Below, piece by piece: positions 55,601 through 64,000 of a stretch of DNA of 64,000 nucleotides; positions within the stretch are counted from its first letter, which is position 1, and each line of letters starts with the position of its first letter. The DNA comes from Amyelois transitella. Lineage: Eukaryota > Arthropoda > Insecta > Lepidoptera > Pyralidae. The position numbers and the translations under genes were made by a program. The notes beneath the pieces were generated by a model that saw nothing but the letters and a program-made list of their open reading frames with translations, had not been told where the DNA came from and did no database searches. The DNA is taken from NCBI RefSeq assembly GCF_032362555.1, contig NC_083511.1:11532001-11596000 (forward strand), read 5' to 3'.

Positions 55601-58600
55601 TCGTGCCGGGAAACACACGGCAAATATTATTATATAATAATATTATTATTAATATACTTATTTATAGATATTTATAAATAATCATGCAATAAAACCACAG
55701 GATAGCTTGGACACGAATGCCATGTATTTTCAAGATGCGCGCGCATGGGACGACGCGCCACAGATAAACAAGAACATAACAAGAAAGAGTTTGTATAACA
55801 TTTCAAACTTCTTTGAACATATATATCACATTGTCAGCGTGAAAGCTCATTGCTCAATCATTAACAAAACAAGTAGAGGATGTCAATAAAAAAAATCATT
55901 TTTTTTTGGTTAATTTTTTTCTGAAGTGCCCTGTCACTATTTAAATCTCAATAGTATAGGACCACTCCATGGATGTCGTAAAAGGCGACTTAGGGATAGG
56001 CTTGTAAATTCGTGACTCCTCTTGTAGGCGACGGGCTAGCAACCTGTCACTATTTAAATCTCAATTCCATCATGAAACCTCAGCATACAGCCGAAAGTGG
56101 TCTTTATGAGACCGTTAGCTCTGTCAGCCCCGCAAGGCATACAGACGTGATCATATTTACGCGCCACAAGCAAAAACGTCGTAACATGTAAATCTCACCG
56201 TGATATGTGAAGCGTTGATATAACCGCACGGATTCTGCGGCGAGGGATGTAGCCTGACCCTGTTGTCCTCATAAGGAAGGCTGTCCAGGCTATTGCCGTT
56301 GATGGAGGCGTGTTGAGGTAGCAGGGCCGTCTTGAACTGCTCGGCCGATGCCCCTGATCGGCCTTTGGGTATCTGGTCGAAGGCGAATGACAGCTGATCG
56401 TCGGACATCTTGCGTTCGAGCAGTTGGCACTGTTGAAAAAAGATGTGCGTTTAAAATGTAAGCTACTTCGTAGTTTGTTACGCCGCTTCTTCTACACATG
56501 CGCTTTGGAAGCGGTAGAAGTTATAATTAGATTTAAGTTATGTGACGTCAATAAGTGATACCTTGTACCCAATTTTGAAAATAAATCTATACTATTAGCA
56601 TAAATTACTTTATCGTATTAAATTAAGCATCAATAAAATTGTTCTTGACCCCTAATGTTTTAAATGCATTGCCGTGTGGTTCCCGGCACCAATACAAAAA
56701 ACAATAGGACCACTTCATTTCTTTCCCATGGATGTCGTAAAAGGCGACTAAGGGATAGGCTTATAAACTTGGGATTCTTCTTTTAGGCGATGTGCTAGCA
56801 ACCTGTCACTATTTAAATCTCAATTCTATATCATTTAGCCAAATATCTGAACGTGGCCATTCAGTCTTTTCAAGACTGTTGGCTCTGTCTACCCCGCAAG
56901 GGATATGGACCTGATTAAATGTGTATGTGTGTTATTAAATTTATCGTCGATTCACTGACACACGATATGGCCATCTGTTGTGAAATAACATTTTATCAAC
57001 AATTGTACAGTTAAATTCAAATTGATTTTCATATACCTATTCGTGCTCAATTAATAAGACTCAGGTTACTACTATACATACATACATTAAGTCACGTGCA
57101 TCTCCCTTGCGGGGTAGACAGAGTTAGCAGTCTTGAAAAGTGACAGGCTGTCAACCCATCGCCTACAAGAGGAATCCCAAGTTGATAGGCCTATGCCTTA
57201 GTCGCCTTTTACAACATCCATGGGATATATATGGAGTGGTTCTATTCTTAAGTGCTGGAAACCACATGGCACCGGCAACCGAATATATATGTAATATATC
57301 TACGTATATATTTATTTGATGATGTTAATCGGTACTAATATTATAAAGCTGAAGAGTTTGTTTGTTTGTTTGTTTGAACGCGCTAATCTCAGGAACTGCT
57401 GGTTCGAATTGAAAAAAAATATTTTTGCGTTGAATACACCATTTATCGAGGAAGGCTTCAAGGCTATATAACATCACGCTGCAACTTTAAGGAGCAAAGA
57501 AATAATGGAATAATGTGAAAAAGACGAGGAAATTTATTCATCATCCTTGAAGGCTTCAATGATGCTCAAAATAACTATTCCACGCAGACGAAGTCGCGGG
57601 CACAGCTAGTAAATAAATAAAATAAATAAAAATAAAAAAAGCACTTACCAAAGTCTCTTTAGTGATGCTCGGCGGCAGGGGCTGCGCTTTCGGCAGCCCC
57701 GTGGACCAGCGGTGCGTGTGCGCAGGCCGGGGCTCCGCCCGCGCGCGGCCCAGCGTCGCGCTCTTCACCTCCTTAGCGTTCCCCCTCCCCATGAACACCC
57801 CCCACCTCCTACGCTTCTTCTCTTTCCCACTCACTGTACTCTTACTAGAATTAGCACTATCTATCTCAACCGAAGTAAACGTGGAGTTCGTCAAATTGCT
57901 AACGTCACTAACGTTTATAGACGTGACGTTGTCCGCGCTTTTAGTTATATTGTTGTTCACTTTGTGAGTCGATAAACTTTGATACGGGGTCTCGTCATTG
58001 TTATCTTCATGTTGTAACGACAGTCTATCGACGGCAAGAGTTATATTTTCGAATTCTTGCTTGTTGGAATTCAAGTCTTTGGGCACGCTGGACTCTCTAA
58101 CACCTTTGATGACTTGGGCGTTCACATAGTGGCTGTCTGGTGTTTGTATGTTGATGGAGACTTTAGGATAAGACGCGTTGTTGATGCCGTAACTGTTTAT
58201 GGTGGGGTGACTGCTATTCCGCTCGTTCAGACGCGCGATCTCGTCCGTAGTCGTAAGACTGTGCGCCCGATCCCTCATTGTGTTCTTGCTGTGATCCAGC
58301 CACGGTAAAGGAACGTTCTCATAGATCGGCTCCCGAGCGTCTGCCAGCTTGATCGGCTGTTGAGGCACGACCCTATGCCTCTGATACGGCACTCTATGCA
58401 TGGGCATAGAGTACATAATATTCCCTCTTTCGTCGTAAACTTTTTGGATACTATCAGAGATGTGGTGGGGGTCCATGATTATGTGCGGGTTGGGTTCCAC
58501 CACAGAGTTGAGGTTGTTGTAAGTGCCGTGGGTGTTGGGTAGGATGTTGGGCCGTGGGTAATTGACAACGTTATGGGTACCAGGATTGATATAGCCAAGG

Positions 58601-61600
58601 TATTGTCTGTTAATGACAGTTCTAGTGGAAACCAGGTCCGGACTGGAGCCTGAGACGTGGGAATTGATGTATCCTCTGTGATAGTTCATCGCTTGACTGG
58701 CCAAAGCTAGATCTGGCGTGGAGTTTGAGGCTAGACCGTTAGAGGGGTAAGGAGGGGGTGGTTTATAGACATTAATGTATTGTAATTTGGGATTCCTTTC
58801 AGTCTGGACGTTAGGGTTCACTGCGAAGGGCACTGGCAGGATATTGAGCCCGTAATGGTAGTCTTCGACTTGGTTCACGGATAGAGTGTGCCTGGTCACG
58901 TCCGGGTAGTGAACCCGGTGGATGTCCGGGTGGGAGCCGTATGCTAGCGGTTGGTGGGGGTGGCTTTGGTATCTGAGTTGGGCCTCCGCCCTTTGCTGTT
59001 GGTATTTTTGTTGTATTGCCGTTTCGTAGTCAGGCGCCGGGCGGTACGATGGTAGAAGGGCACTGTGGAGGCAAATATTTCGTATCTATACAAATATTAT
59101 AAAGCTGAAGAATTTGTTTGTTTGAACGCGGTAATCTCAGGAACTACTGGTTCGAATTGAAAAATTCTTTTTGCGTTAAATATATCACTTATCAAGGAAG
59201 GCTTTAGGCTATATAACAACCCGCTGGAATTATAAGGACCAAAGCTGCTGGCCAAAGCCAACGTGGCTTTTCAATATTTTCAAGACTGTTTGCTCTGTCT
59301 ACCCCGCAAGGGATAAAGACGTGATTATATGTACATAAATACATATATGACAGACATGGCGATACTATAATGATCTTTTCTTTTACTACTTAACAGAACG
59401 TTAAACAGACAATAATATTACAAAGACTTGACGGCCTCTGTGGCTCAGCGGTAGTACGCTTGTCTGGGACACCGGAGGTCCCGGGTTCGAATCCCGGCCA
59501 GGGCATGATGAGAAAAGAACTTTTTCTGATTGTGCTGGGTCTTGGATGTTTATCTATATAAGTATTTATTATAAAATATAGTATCGTTGAGTTAGTATCT
59601 CGTAACACAAGTTTCGAACTTACTTCGAGGCTAACTCAATCAGTGTAATTTGTCCCGTAGGTATATATTTATATTTATATATATATTTATTTATATATAT
59701 TTAAAGACGGTAGACAAACTTACCGATTCCTGTGTACAACTTGAGGCCTCTGTTCAGCCAGTTCTAAGCAGGACGTGGAGTGAGCCCTGTGCGCCGCCGA
59801 GAGTGGCTCGAGGCGCGCCACGGACCCCAGGGCGGAGCCCCCGGCCTCCCGAGTGTCCAGTTCTTCGCGACTATCCGATAGGCAGTGGTCTTGCTGTTTA
59901 AACGGACATTATCATTGATTTACAAATTGACTGACGTGTATGTGGTTCCCGGCACAAATAGAAAAATGAATAGGACCACTCCATCTGTTTCCCAATGGAT
60001 GTCGTAAAAGGCGACTAAGGGATAGGCTTATAAACTTGGGATCCTTTTTTTAGGCGATGGGCTGGCAACCTGTCACTATTTGAATCTCAATTCTATCATT
60101 AAGCCAAATAGCTGAACGTAGCCATTCAGTCTTTTCAAGACTGTTGGCTCTGTCTACCCCGCAGGGGATATAGTATAGACGTGACCATATGTATGTAGGT
60201 ATGTACTTATGTATATAAAAAACATCAGTATTGAAACAGTTCCTGTACCTACAGAACCATAAAAAGTTACAATACTTTCACTCCCGTCACTTAGCGTCCA
60301 ATTCATATCTTCACTAACATCACACGAACGCAATTTTTGCGATAAGCCGATAGTTAATTTATGGTTAAAAAAAACATATGATTATACACCGCGGCGCTTG
60401 CGCACGCGACCGCAAGATGGCCGATAGACGGACAGTGTATGCGATTTTTATAGCTGTATACATAAATAAAATTTATACATATTGTCACGTCCATATCCCA
60501 TGCGGGGTAGACAGAGCCAACAGTCTTGAAGACTAAATGGCCACGTTCAGCTATTTGGCTATAAAATTTATGTTTAGTGATACTAACCTAACGATACACA
60601 TACACACACAGATACACATATAATCACGTCTATATTCCCTTTAGGGTAGACAGAGCCAATAAATAGTATTGAAAAAACTGATATGCCACGTTTAGCTGTT
60701 AAGTTTATGATAGAATTGAGATTCATATAGTGACAGTCGCCTTTTACGACATCCACGGGTAAAAGATAGAGTGGTTCTATTCTTTCTATTAACATCATTA
60801 TTTTGAATTTTTCAGATTTCATTATTACTAAGACACCTTGATTAGGCTTGGCATGTCAACAATTATTACTTCTAGAAAGACCTAAGTGATACAAAATTAT
60901 TTAAATTATAATTTAGACACCGCCCGCGTCTTCGGCCGCATGGAACTTCCATCGTAATCCTTTCAGTAGTTTTTGCGTGAAAGAGTAACAAACATCCATA
61001 CACTGACATCCTGACATACTCACAAACTTTCGCATTTATAATATTAGTAGGATAACTTTTTTTATAGTAAAAGTTACGACATAGCATTATATTTTTTTTG
61101 TTAATAACAAAAATATTATAATGCACTTTACAAAACAAATTTAACTTAGCGAATCTCAATAATTACTATCAAACATTAACAACAATGAGCGTACAATTAC
61201 AATTCACACTTTCATCTGTATGTATATAAGAACATAGCGAATCACGTGGAAAATACAATGCATTGACAAAACACGCGTCAGTTGTTCAAATGTGCATATA
61301 ATTTACTGGCGGAAGACAACATGTAAAATTTCACTTCCAGTAAGGAAGTCATCTACGTATACTAATACTATAAAGCTGAAGAGTTTGTTTGTTTGGACGC
61401 GCTAATCTCAGGAACAACTGGTTCGAAAAATTATTTTTGCGTTGAATAGACCATTTATCGAGGAAGTCTTTAGGCTATATAACATCACGCTGCAACTATA
61501 AGGAGCAAAGAAATAATGGAATATGAGAACAAAACGGGAAAAATTATTCATCCTTGAGGGTTTCAATGATGCCCAAAATAACTATTCCACGCGGACGAAG

Positions 61601-63738
61601 TCGCGGGCGGAAATTACCTGCAATTTACTGGCGAGCGCTGTGTTAGGTGTTGGATGGTCGCTCAACGCCTTCTGATGTTGCATATAGAAGGTGTGTTGTT
61701 ACACGCACATTCGCCTCAAGTCTATATCGTTCTCAAGACCCTTAAATTTTCAATGATAATACTATATTTATTAGCAGAACGGCAAAAATTACCTGCAATT
61801 TACTGGCGAGCGCTGTGTTAGGTGTCGGATGGTCGCTCAACGCCTTCTGATGTTGCATATAGAAGGTGTGTTGTTACACGCACATTCGCCTCAAGCCTAT
61901 ATCGTTCTCAAGACCCTTAAATTTTCAACGATAATACCATATTTATTAGCAGAATGGCAAAAATTACCTGCAATTTACTGGCGAGCGCTGTGTTAGGTGT
62001 CTGATGGTCGCTCAACGCCTTCTGATGTTGCATATAGAAGGTGTGTTGTTACACGCACATTCGCCTCAAGTCTTTACCGTTCTCAAGACTCTTAAATTTT
62101 CAATGATATATACCATGTTATTAGCAGAACAACAAAAATTACCTGCAATTTACTGGCGAGCGCTGTGTTAGGTGTCGGATGGTCGCTCAACGCCTTCTGA
62201 TGTTGCATATAGAAGGTGTGTTGTTACACGCACATTCGCCTCAAGTCTTTATCGTTCTCAAGACTTTTAAATTTTCAATGATAATACTATATTTATTAGC
62301 AGAACGACAAAAATTACCTGCAATTTACTGGCGAGCGCTGTGTTAGGTGTCGGATGGTCGCTCAACGCCTTCTGATGTTGCATATAGAAGGTGTGTTGTT
62401 ACACGCACATTCGCCACACGTCTTTCTTTGTCCTCAGAGGCCATACATTTTTAATGAAATACAGTATTTATCAATAGATCGACAAAAATTACCTGCAATT
62501 TACTGGCGAGCGCTGTGTTAGGTGTCGGATGGTCGCTCAACGCCTTCTGATGTTGCATATAGAAGGTGTGTTGTTACACGCACATTCGCCACACGTCTTT
62601 CTTTGTCCTCAGAGGCCATACATTTTTAATGAAATACAGTATTTATCAATAGATCGACAAAAATTACCTGCAATTTACTGGCGAGCGCTGTGTTAGGTGT
62701 CGGATGGTCGCTCAACGCCTTCTGATGTTGCATATAGAAGGTGTGTTGTTACACGCACATTCGCCACACGTCTTTCTTTGTCCTCAGAGGCCATACATTT
62801 TTAATGAAATACAGTATTTATCAATAGATCGACAAAAATTACCTGCAATTTACTGGCGAGCGCTGTGTTAGGTGTCGGATGGTCGCTCAACGCCTTCTGA
62901 TGTTGCATATAGAAGGTATGTTGTTGCACGCACATTCGCCACACGTCCTTCCCGTCCTCAGGGCTCCACAGGATGAAGGAAGCTGACTCCGCTTGCTGGA
63001 GACACTCTATGCTGAATGTGCGTTTGTGGTTAATCACATTCGTTATGTCCATCCACCTGGTTTTGGAGAATAAATATTTATGGTATTGGAAGATGTATAA
63101 AGTGCCGTGTGGTTTCCGACACTTTGGAATAGAATCACTCTTTTATCTTTACCATGGATGTTGTAAAGGGCGATGAAGGGATAGGCGTATAAACTTGGGA
63201 TTCTTATTTAAGGCAATGGGCTAGCAACCTGTCACTATTTGAATTTCAATTCTATCTTTAAGCCTGAAGGTGGCCTTTTCATGACTGTTGGCTCGGTTCA
63301 AACAGCAAGAGATATAGACGTGAATAAATGTATGTTTTATTAAGACTAATATATGAATGATTTAATTACATTATTATAATTAAACATTAATTTATTCGCC
63401 GAGCTTGCATGAAGAGAGTTACGAATGTGGATGAAGCGAAGGAAGTATGCAGAGATCGTGGCAATTGGAAAGATGTAGTCTCTGCCTACCCCTCCGGGAA
63501 AGAGGCATGATTTTATGTATGTCTGTATTAATTCACTCACCACAAGGTATATAAATCAGGATAACCATTACCTATAATATCTGGTTGTGTCGGGGCTATC
63601 GGTGATGACCTTGATGCCGGTGATGGATATCGCCAGTGTGACCTCCTTCTGAGTCCTCTGATCTCGGGCGCTGAACGTCTCTTGACCGTACCCTGGTAAT
63701 TGCTGGCAGGTCGTGATGAAACCTTCTTCTGCCTGAGC
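48795..63738 (-). CDS. Pez: Pez (PTPN14/21 orthologue): FERM protein with degenerate phosphatase domain, 5' exons outside window
   Basis: Ten minus-strand exons (63738-63572, 63056-62843, 59893-59724, 59062-57649, 56429-56199, 55323-55183, 54518-54435, 53396-53237, 52801-52635, 48923-48795) join in phase to give 958 residues plus stop. The first two encode the FERM C-lobe (VWRMCVQQHTFYMQHQKAL). The long linker has LPSYRPAPDYETAIQQKY and VYKPPPPYPSN, a PPxY motif that could bind WW domains as in Hippo signalling. The phosphatase domain follows with LPYEDNRVRLHP, GYINASHIT and FQVSC. The domain ends YKFLHQVLLHYLKQSRLI, like PTPN14/21. However, the WPD loop reads YRSWGPLPAP and the P-loop reads LVLLAGAAPRAG, so the general acid Asp and the nucleophilic Cys are both gone. 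This predicts a pseudophosphatase scaffold. Two exons have tandem partial copies in their downstream introns. Confidence 0.93.
49405..49500 (-). repeat. SINE-A 3' fragment
   Basis: It has CATACATACATATAGTC, CTTGCAGGGTAGACAGAGCC and GGCCACGTTCAGCTTTTGGC. It borders the left end of the phosphatase-exon array. Confidence 0.75.
49530..52731 (-). repeat. 23-copy array of phosphatase exon end, donor and CA repeat
   Basis: The unit (minus strand) is the last 91 nt of exon 52801-52635, starting CGCGCCGCTCGTGCTGC and ending ACCACAGCCAG, then the donor GTGACCGCGCGCGC and a CA repeat. Donor motifs recur near 49542, 49686, 49831, 49980, 50125, 50270, 50417, 50562, 50707, 50852, 50986, 51130, 51264, 51397, 51541, 51675, 51819, 51952, 52085, 52230, 52363, 52497 and 52630. 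That is 23 copies counting the real exon. Spacings fall into about 133-134 and 144-149 bp classes, set by CA-repeat length. The exon part looks identical in every copy. The CA run ends CACAG before CGCGCC, so each unit has a possible acceptor and donor. Confidence 0.95.
52870..53045 (+). pseudogene. LINE reverse-transcriptase C-terminal remnant
   Basis: A single frame reads RNTNKIKLPTPRTKY, a stop, then KSDILYEGAKMFNDLPKDLK and NIKTLTLFKGRLKNYIY. This resembles the last part of CR1/Jockey-type ORF2 proteins (the FNDLPKDLK pattern). The internal stop and missing upstream part make it a relic. It lies antisense in the Pez intron between 52801 and 53237. Confidence 0.65.
53440..53560. repeat. 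Three tandem AAGGGAACATA poly-T units
   Basis: AACAAGGGAACATA followed by a T-run and a GTACTGG-like segment repeats three times, with a period of about 40-45 bp. It lies 45 bp upstream of the Pez exon 53396-53237 acceptor on the minus strand. Confidence 0.8.
53815..54040 (-). repeat. tRNA-derived SINE family B, full length
   Basis: It runs from GGTCTCTGTGGCGCAGTGGT (minus-strand head) through GGTTCGAATCCCGCC to GAGTTAGCCTCGAAGTGAG. It is inside a Pez intron. A family T repeat follows at 54058-54280. Confidence 0.85.
54290..54395 (-). repeat. Helitron-like repeat H fragment
   Basis: It contains AAGCCTTCCTCGATGAATGG, AATTTTTCAATTCAAACCAG and GATATTAGCGCGTTCACAC, a partial H copy in the minus direction. 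Confidence 0.65.
54714..55171. mobile_element. Tc1/mariner-type MITE, copy 2, next to Pez splice donor
   Basis: The ends TACAGAGTGAC and GTCACCCTGTA and the interior (CACGATCCTAAATACGTCAT) match the element at 8390-8882, with small deletions (458 against 493 bp). TA follows the right end; the left flank is CA. The right end lies only 11 bp from the end of Pez exon 55323-55183, so the element abuts the 5' splice site region. Confidence 0.8.
55362..55623 (-). repeat. SINE-A, full length
   Basis: It runs from TACATACATACATATAATC to CGTGCCGGGAAACACACGGC with all internal blocks. It lies in a Pez intron. Confidence 0.9.
55950..56155 (+). repeat. SINE-A, 5' end shortened
   Basis: It contains ACCACTCCATGGATGTCGTA, GCGACGGGCTAGCAACCTG and AGCCCCGCAAGGCATACAG. 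It ends in GTGATCATATTTAC, about 40 bp from a Pez exon. Confidence 0.8.
56465..56600 (+). repeat. Repeat family T
   Basis: It contains GTTTGTTACGCCGCTTCTTC, GCGCTTTGGAAGCGGTAGAA and AATAAGTGATACCTTGTACC, and ends AAAATAAATCTATACTATT. It matches 27180-27400. Confidence 0.75.
56671..56935 (+). repeat. SINE-A, full length
   Basis: It starts TGCCGTGTGGTTCCCGGCAC and ends GGGATATGGACCTGATTAAA with TGTGTATGTGTG as a changed tail. Confidence 0.9.
57075..57275 (-). repeat. SINE-A with internal deletion
   Basis: Tail TACATACATACATTAAGTC and block CTTGCGGGGTAGACAGAG are present. The AGCTGAACGTGGCC segment is missing, and the head is diverged (GTGCCATGTGGTTTCCAGC). Confidence 0.8.
57333..57610 (+). 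repeat. Helitron-like repeat H, full length
   Basis: It runs from TACTAATATTATAAAGCTG through GAACGCGCTAATCTCAGG and ACATCACGCTGCAACTTTAA to CACGCAGACGAAGTCGCGGG and CACAGCTAGTA. It ends 39 bp from the donor side of the largest Pez exon. A shorter copy lies at 59090-59240. Confidence 0.8.
59255..59345 (+). repeat. SINE-A tail fragment
   Basis: It contains CAAGACTGTTTGCTCTGTC, ACCCCGCAAGGGATAAAGAC and GTGATTATATGTAC. Confidence 0.7.
59430..59660 (+). repeat. tRNA-derived SINE family B, reference copy
   Basis: The A box region TGTGGCTCAGCGGTAGTACG and B box GGTTCGAATCC form a tRNA-like head. Then come CAGGGCATGATGAGAAAAG, GGTCTTGGATGTTTATC, GAGTTAGTATCTCGTAACAC, GAGGCTAACTCAATCAGTG and AATTTGTCCCGTA. 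The 5' and 3' acceptor halves do not pair, so it is a SINE rather than a tRNA gene. Confidence 0.9.
59938..60210 (+). repeat. SINE-A, full length
   Basis: It starts GTATGTGGTTCCCGGCACAA and ends GACGTGACCATATGTATG. It lies 45 bp from a Pez exon acceptor, in the intron. Confidence 0.88.
60475..60785 (-). repeat. Two adjacent SINE-A pieces
   Basis: 60475-60565 is a 3' fragment (CCCATGCGGGGTAGACAGAG). 60600-60785 is a second copy with an internal deletion, starting at an ACACACAGATACACATATAA tail. Confidence 0.75.
61357..61615 (+). repeat. Helitron-like repeat H, truncated against the FERM-exon array
   Basis: It starts TACTAATACTATAAAGCTG and runs to GCGGACGAAGTCGCGGGC, then switches directly to the array unit (GGAAATTACCTGC). 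The usual CACAGCTAGTA end is lost. Confidence 0.8.
61611..62843 (-). repeat. 175-bp array of FERM exon end plus splice donor, 8 copies
   Basis: The donor motif AAATTGCAG|GTAATTTTTG (minus strand) recurs with an ACCTG landmark on the + strand at 61616, 61791, 61966, 62141, 62316, 62491, 62666 and 62841. The period is exactly 175 bp. The copy at 62841 is the real exon (63056-62843). The other seven hold the exon's last 100-110 nt plus donor and intron. All seven change GTGCAACAACATACC to GTGTAACAACACACC, which puts an in-frame TAA where the real exon has Gln. Three right-hand copies keep GAGGACAAAGAAAGACGTG, close to the exon; the four left-hand copies form a diverged subfamily. Confidence 0.95.
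63103..63335 (+). repeat. SINE-A, diverged
   Basis: It starts GTGCCGTGTGGTTTCCGAC, has GATGTTGTAAAGGGCGATG and GCAATGGGCTAGCAACCTG, and ends GACGTGAATAAATGTATG. Confidence 0.8.
63397..63522 (+). repeat. LINE 3' end fragment
   Basis: It reads GCCGAGCTTGCATGAAGAG, GAATGTGGATGAAGCGAAGG, CTCTGCCTACCCCTCCGGG and GCATGATTTTATGTATG, the same 3' end as 20630-20912. Confidence 0.8.
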
Positions 63739-63774
63739 CTGGTACACAAATGAATATATATATATATACAATTA

Positions 63775-63996
63775 ATATATGGTCACGTCTTTATGCCTTA
63801 CGGGGTAGACAGAGCTAACAGTTTCAATGAGACTGAAAGGCCTAAGGCATGTTCAGTTGTAGATATGGTTATTGAAGGAATTAAGATGCAGATTGTGACA
63901 AGTTGCTAGCTTAATCGCCTAAAAGAAGAAGTTAATAAGTTTATAAGCCTTCCCTTTAAATAGCAAAGGGCTAGCAAACTGTCACTAATTGAATCT
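63775..63996 (-). repeat. SINE-A, cut by window edge
   Basis: It starts at TATATGGTCACGTCTTTATG and CTTACGGGGTAGACAGAGC. The minus-strand head lies beyond or near the right edge. Confidence 0.7.
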
Positions 63997-64000
63997 ATAT

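Noticed and set aside
57662-57975. Plus-strand frames over the Pez linker exon
   Set aside because: They are shadows of the minus-strand coding exon 59062-57649, which has continuous family-like sequence.
59430-59505. tRNA gene
   Set aside because: A and B boxes are present, but the acceptor-stem halves do not pair and the sequence continues into a repeated SINE body. The same holds at 11613, 24340, 26735, 30510 and 53970.
61611-62843. CRISPR-like regular repeats
   Set aside because: The 175-bp units are exon copies without variable spacers, and this is insect nuclear DNA. The same applies to the 57-bp array.

Overview
This is eukaryotic nuclear DNA, almost certainly from a moth or butterfly. 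The grounds are AT-rich introns with GT-AG junctions, insect-like protein sequences, and dense short interspersed repeats of types common in Lepidoptera. No bacterial operon, CRISPR array, virus or defence system was seen. Genes were rebuilt by hand by joining exons whose splice phases agree and whose proteins match known families.

Layout. (1) 217-10719, + strand: the last eight coding exons of a Pro/Asn/His-rich protein, possibly related to ovarian tumor (otu), followed by its 3' region and about 10 kb of repeat-rich DNA. (2) 21337-23245 (+) and 25052-29390 (-): two complete regucalcin/SMP-30 paralogues, tail to tail. (3) 32922-36698 (-): complete WDR6, the partner of a tRNA 2'-O-methyltransferase, including a terminal exon beyond an in-frame stop. 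(4) 37324-41098 (-): complete BCKDHA, the mitochondrial branched-chain ketoacid dehydrogenase E1-alpha. (5) 42580-45474 (+): complete Cyclin K. (6) 48795-63738 (-): ten exons of Pez (PTPN14/PTPN21 orthologue), a FERM-domain tyrosine phosphatase-like protein whose first exons lie past the right edge. Its phosphatase domain lacks the catalytic cysteine and the WPD aspartate. These genes are neighbours rather than one pathway: tRNA modification, amino-acid catabolism, transcription elongation and Hippo/cytoskeletal signalling.

Repeats fill much of the rest. SINE-A (about 260 bp, head GTGCCGTGTGGTTCCCGGC, tail TATG repeats) has about 40 copies in both orientations. A LINE 3' end has the same type of tail. 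Two tRNA-derived SINE families, Helitron-like pieces, a broken Tc1-like transposase and several MITEs are also present.

The most unusual feature is a pattern seen three times. The end of a coding exon, with its 5' splice donor and adjoining intron, has been amplified in tandem inside the following intron: 57-bp units at 5148-5690, about 133/145-bp units (23 copies) at 49530-52731, and 175-bp units (8 copies) at 61611-62843. In the first array several units look like complete 18-nt in-frame micro-exons.
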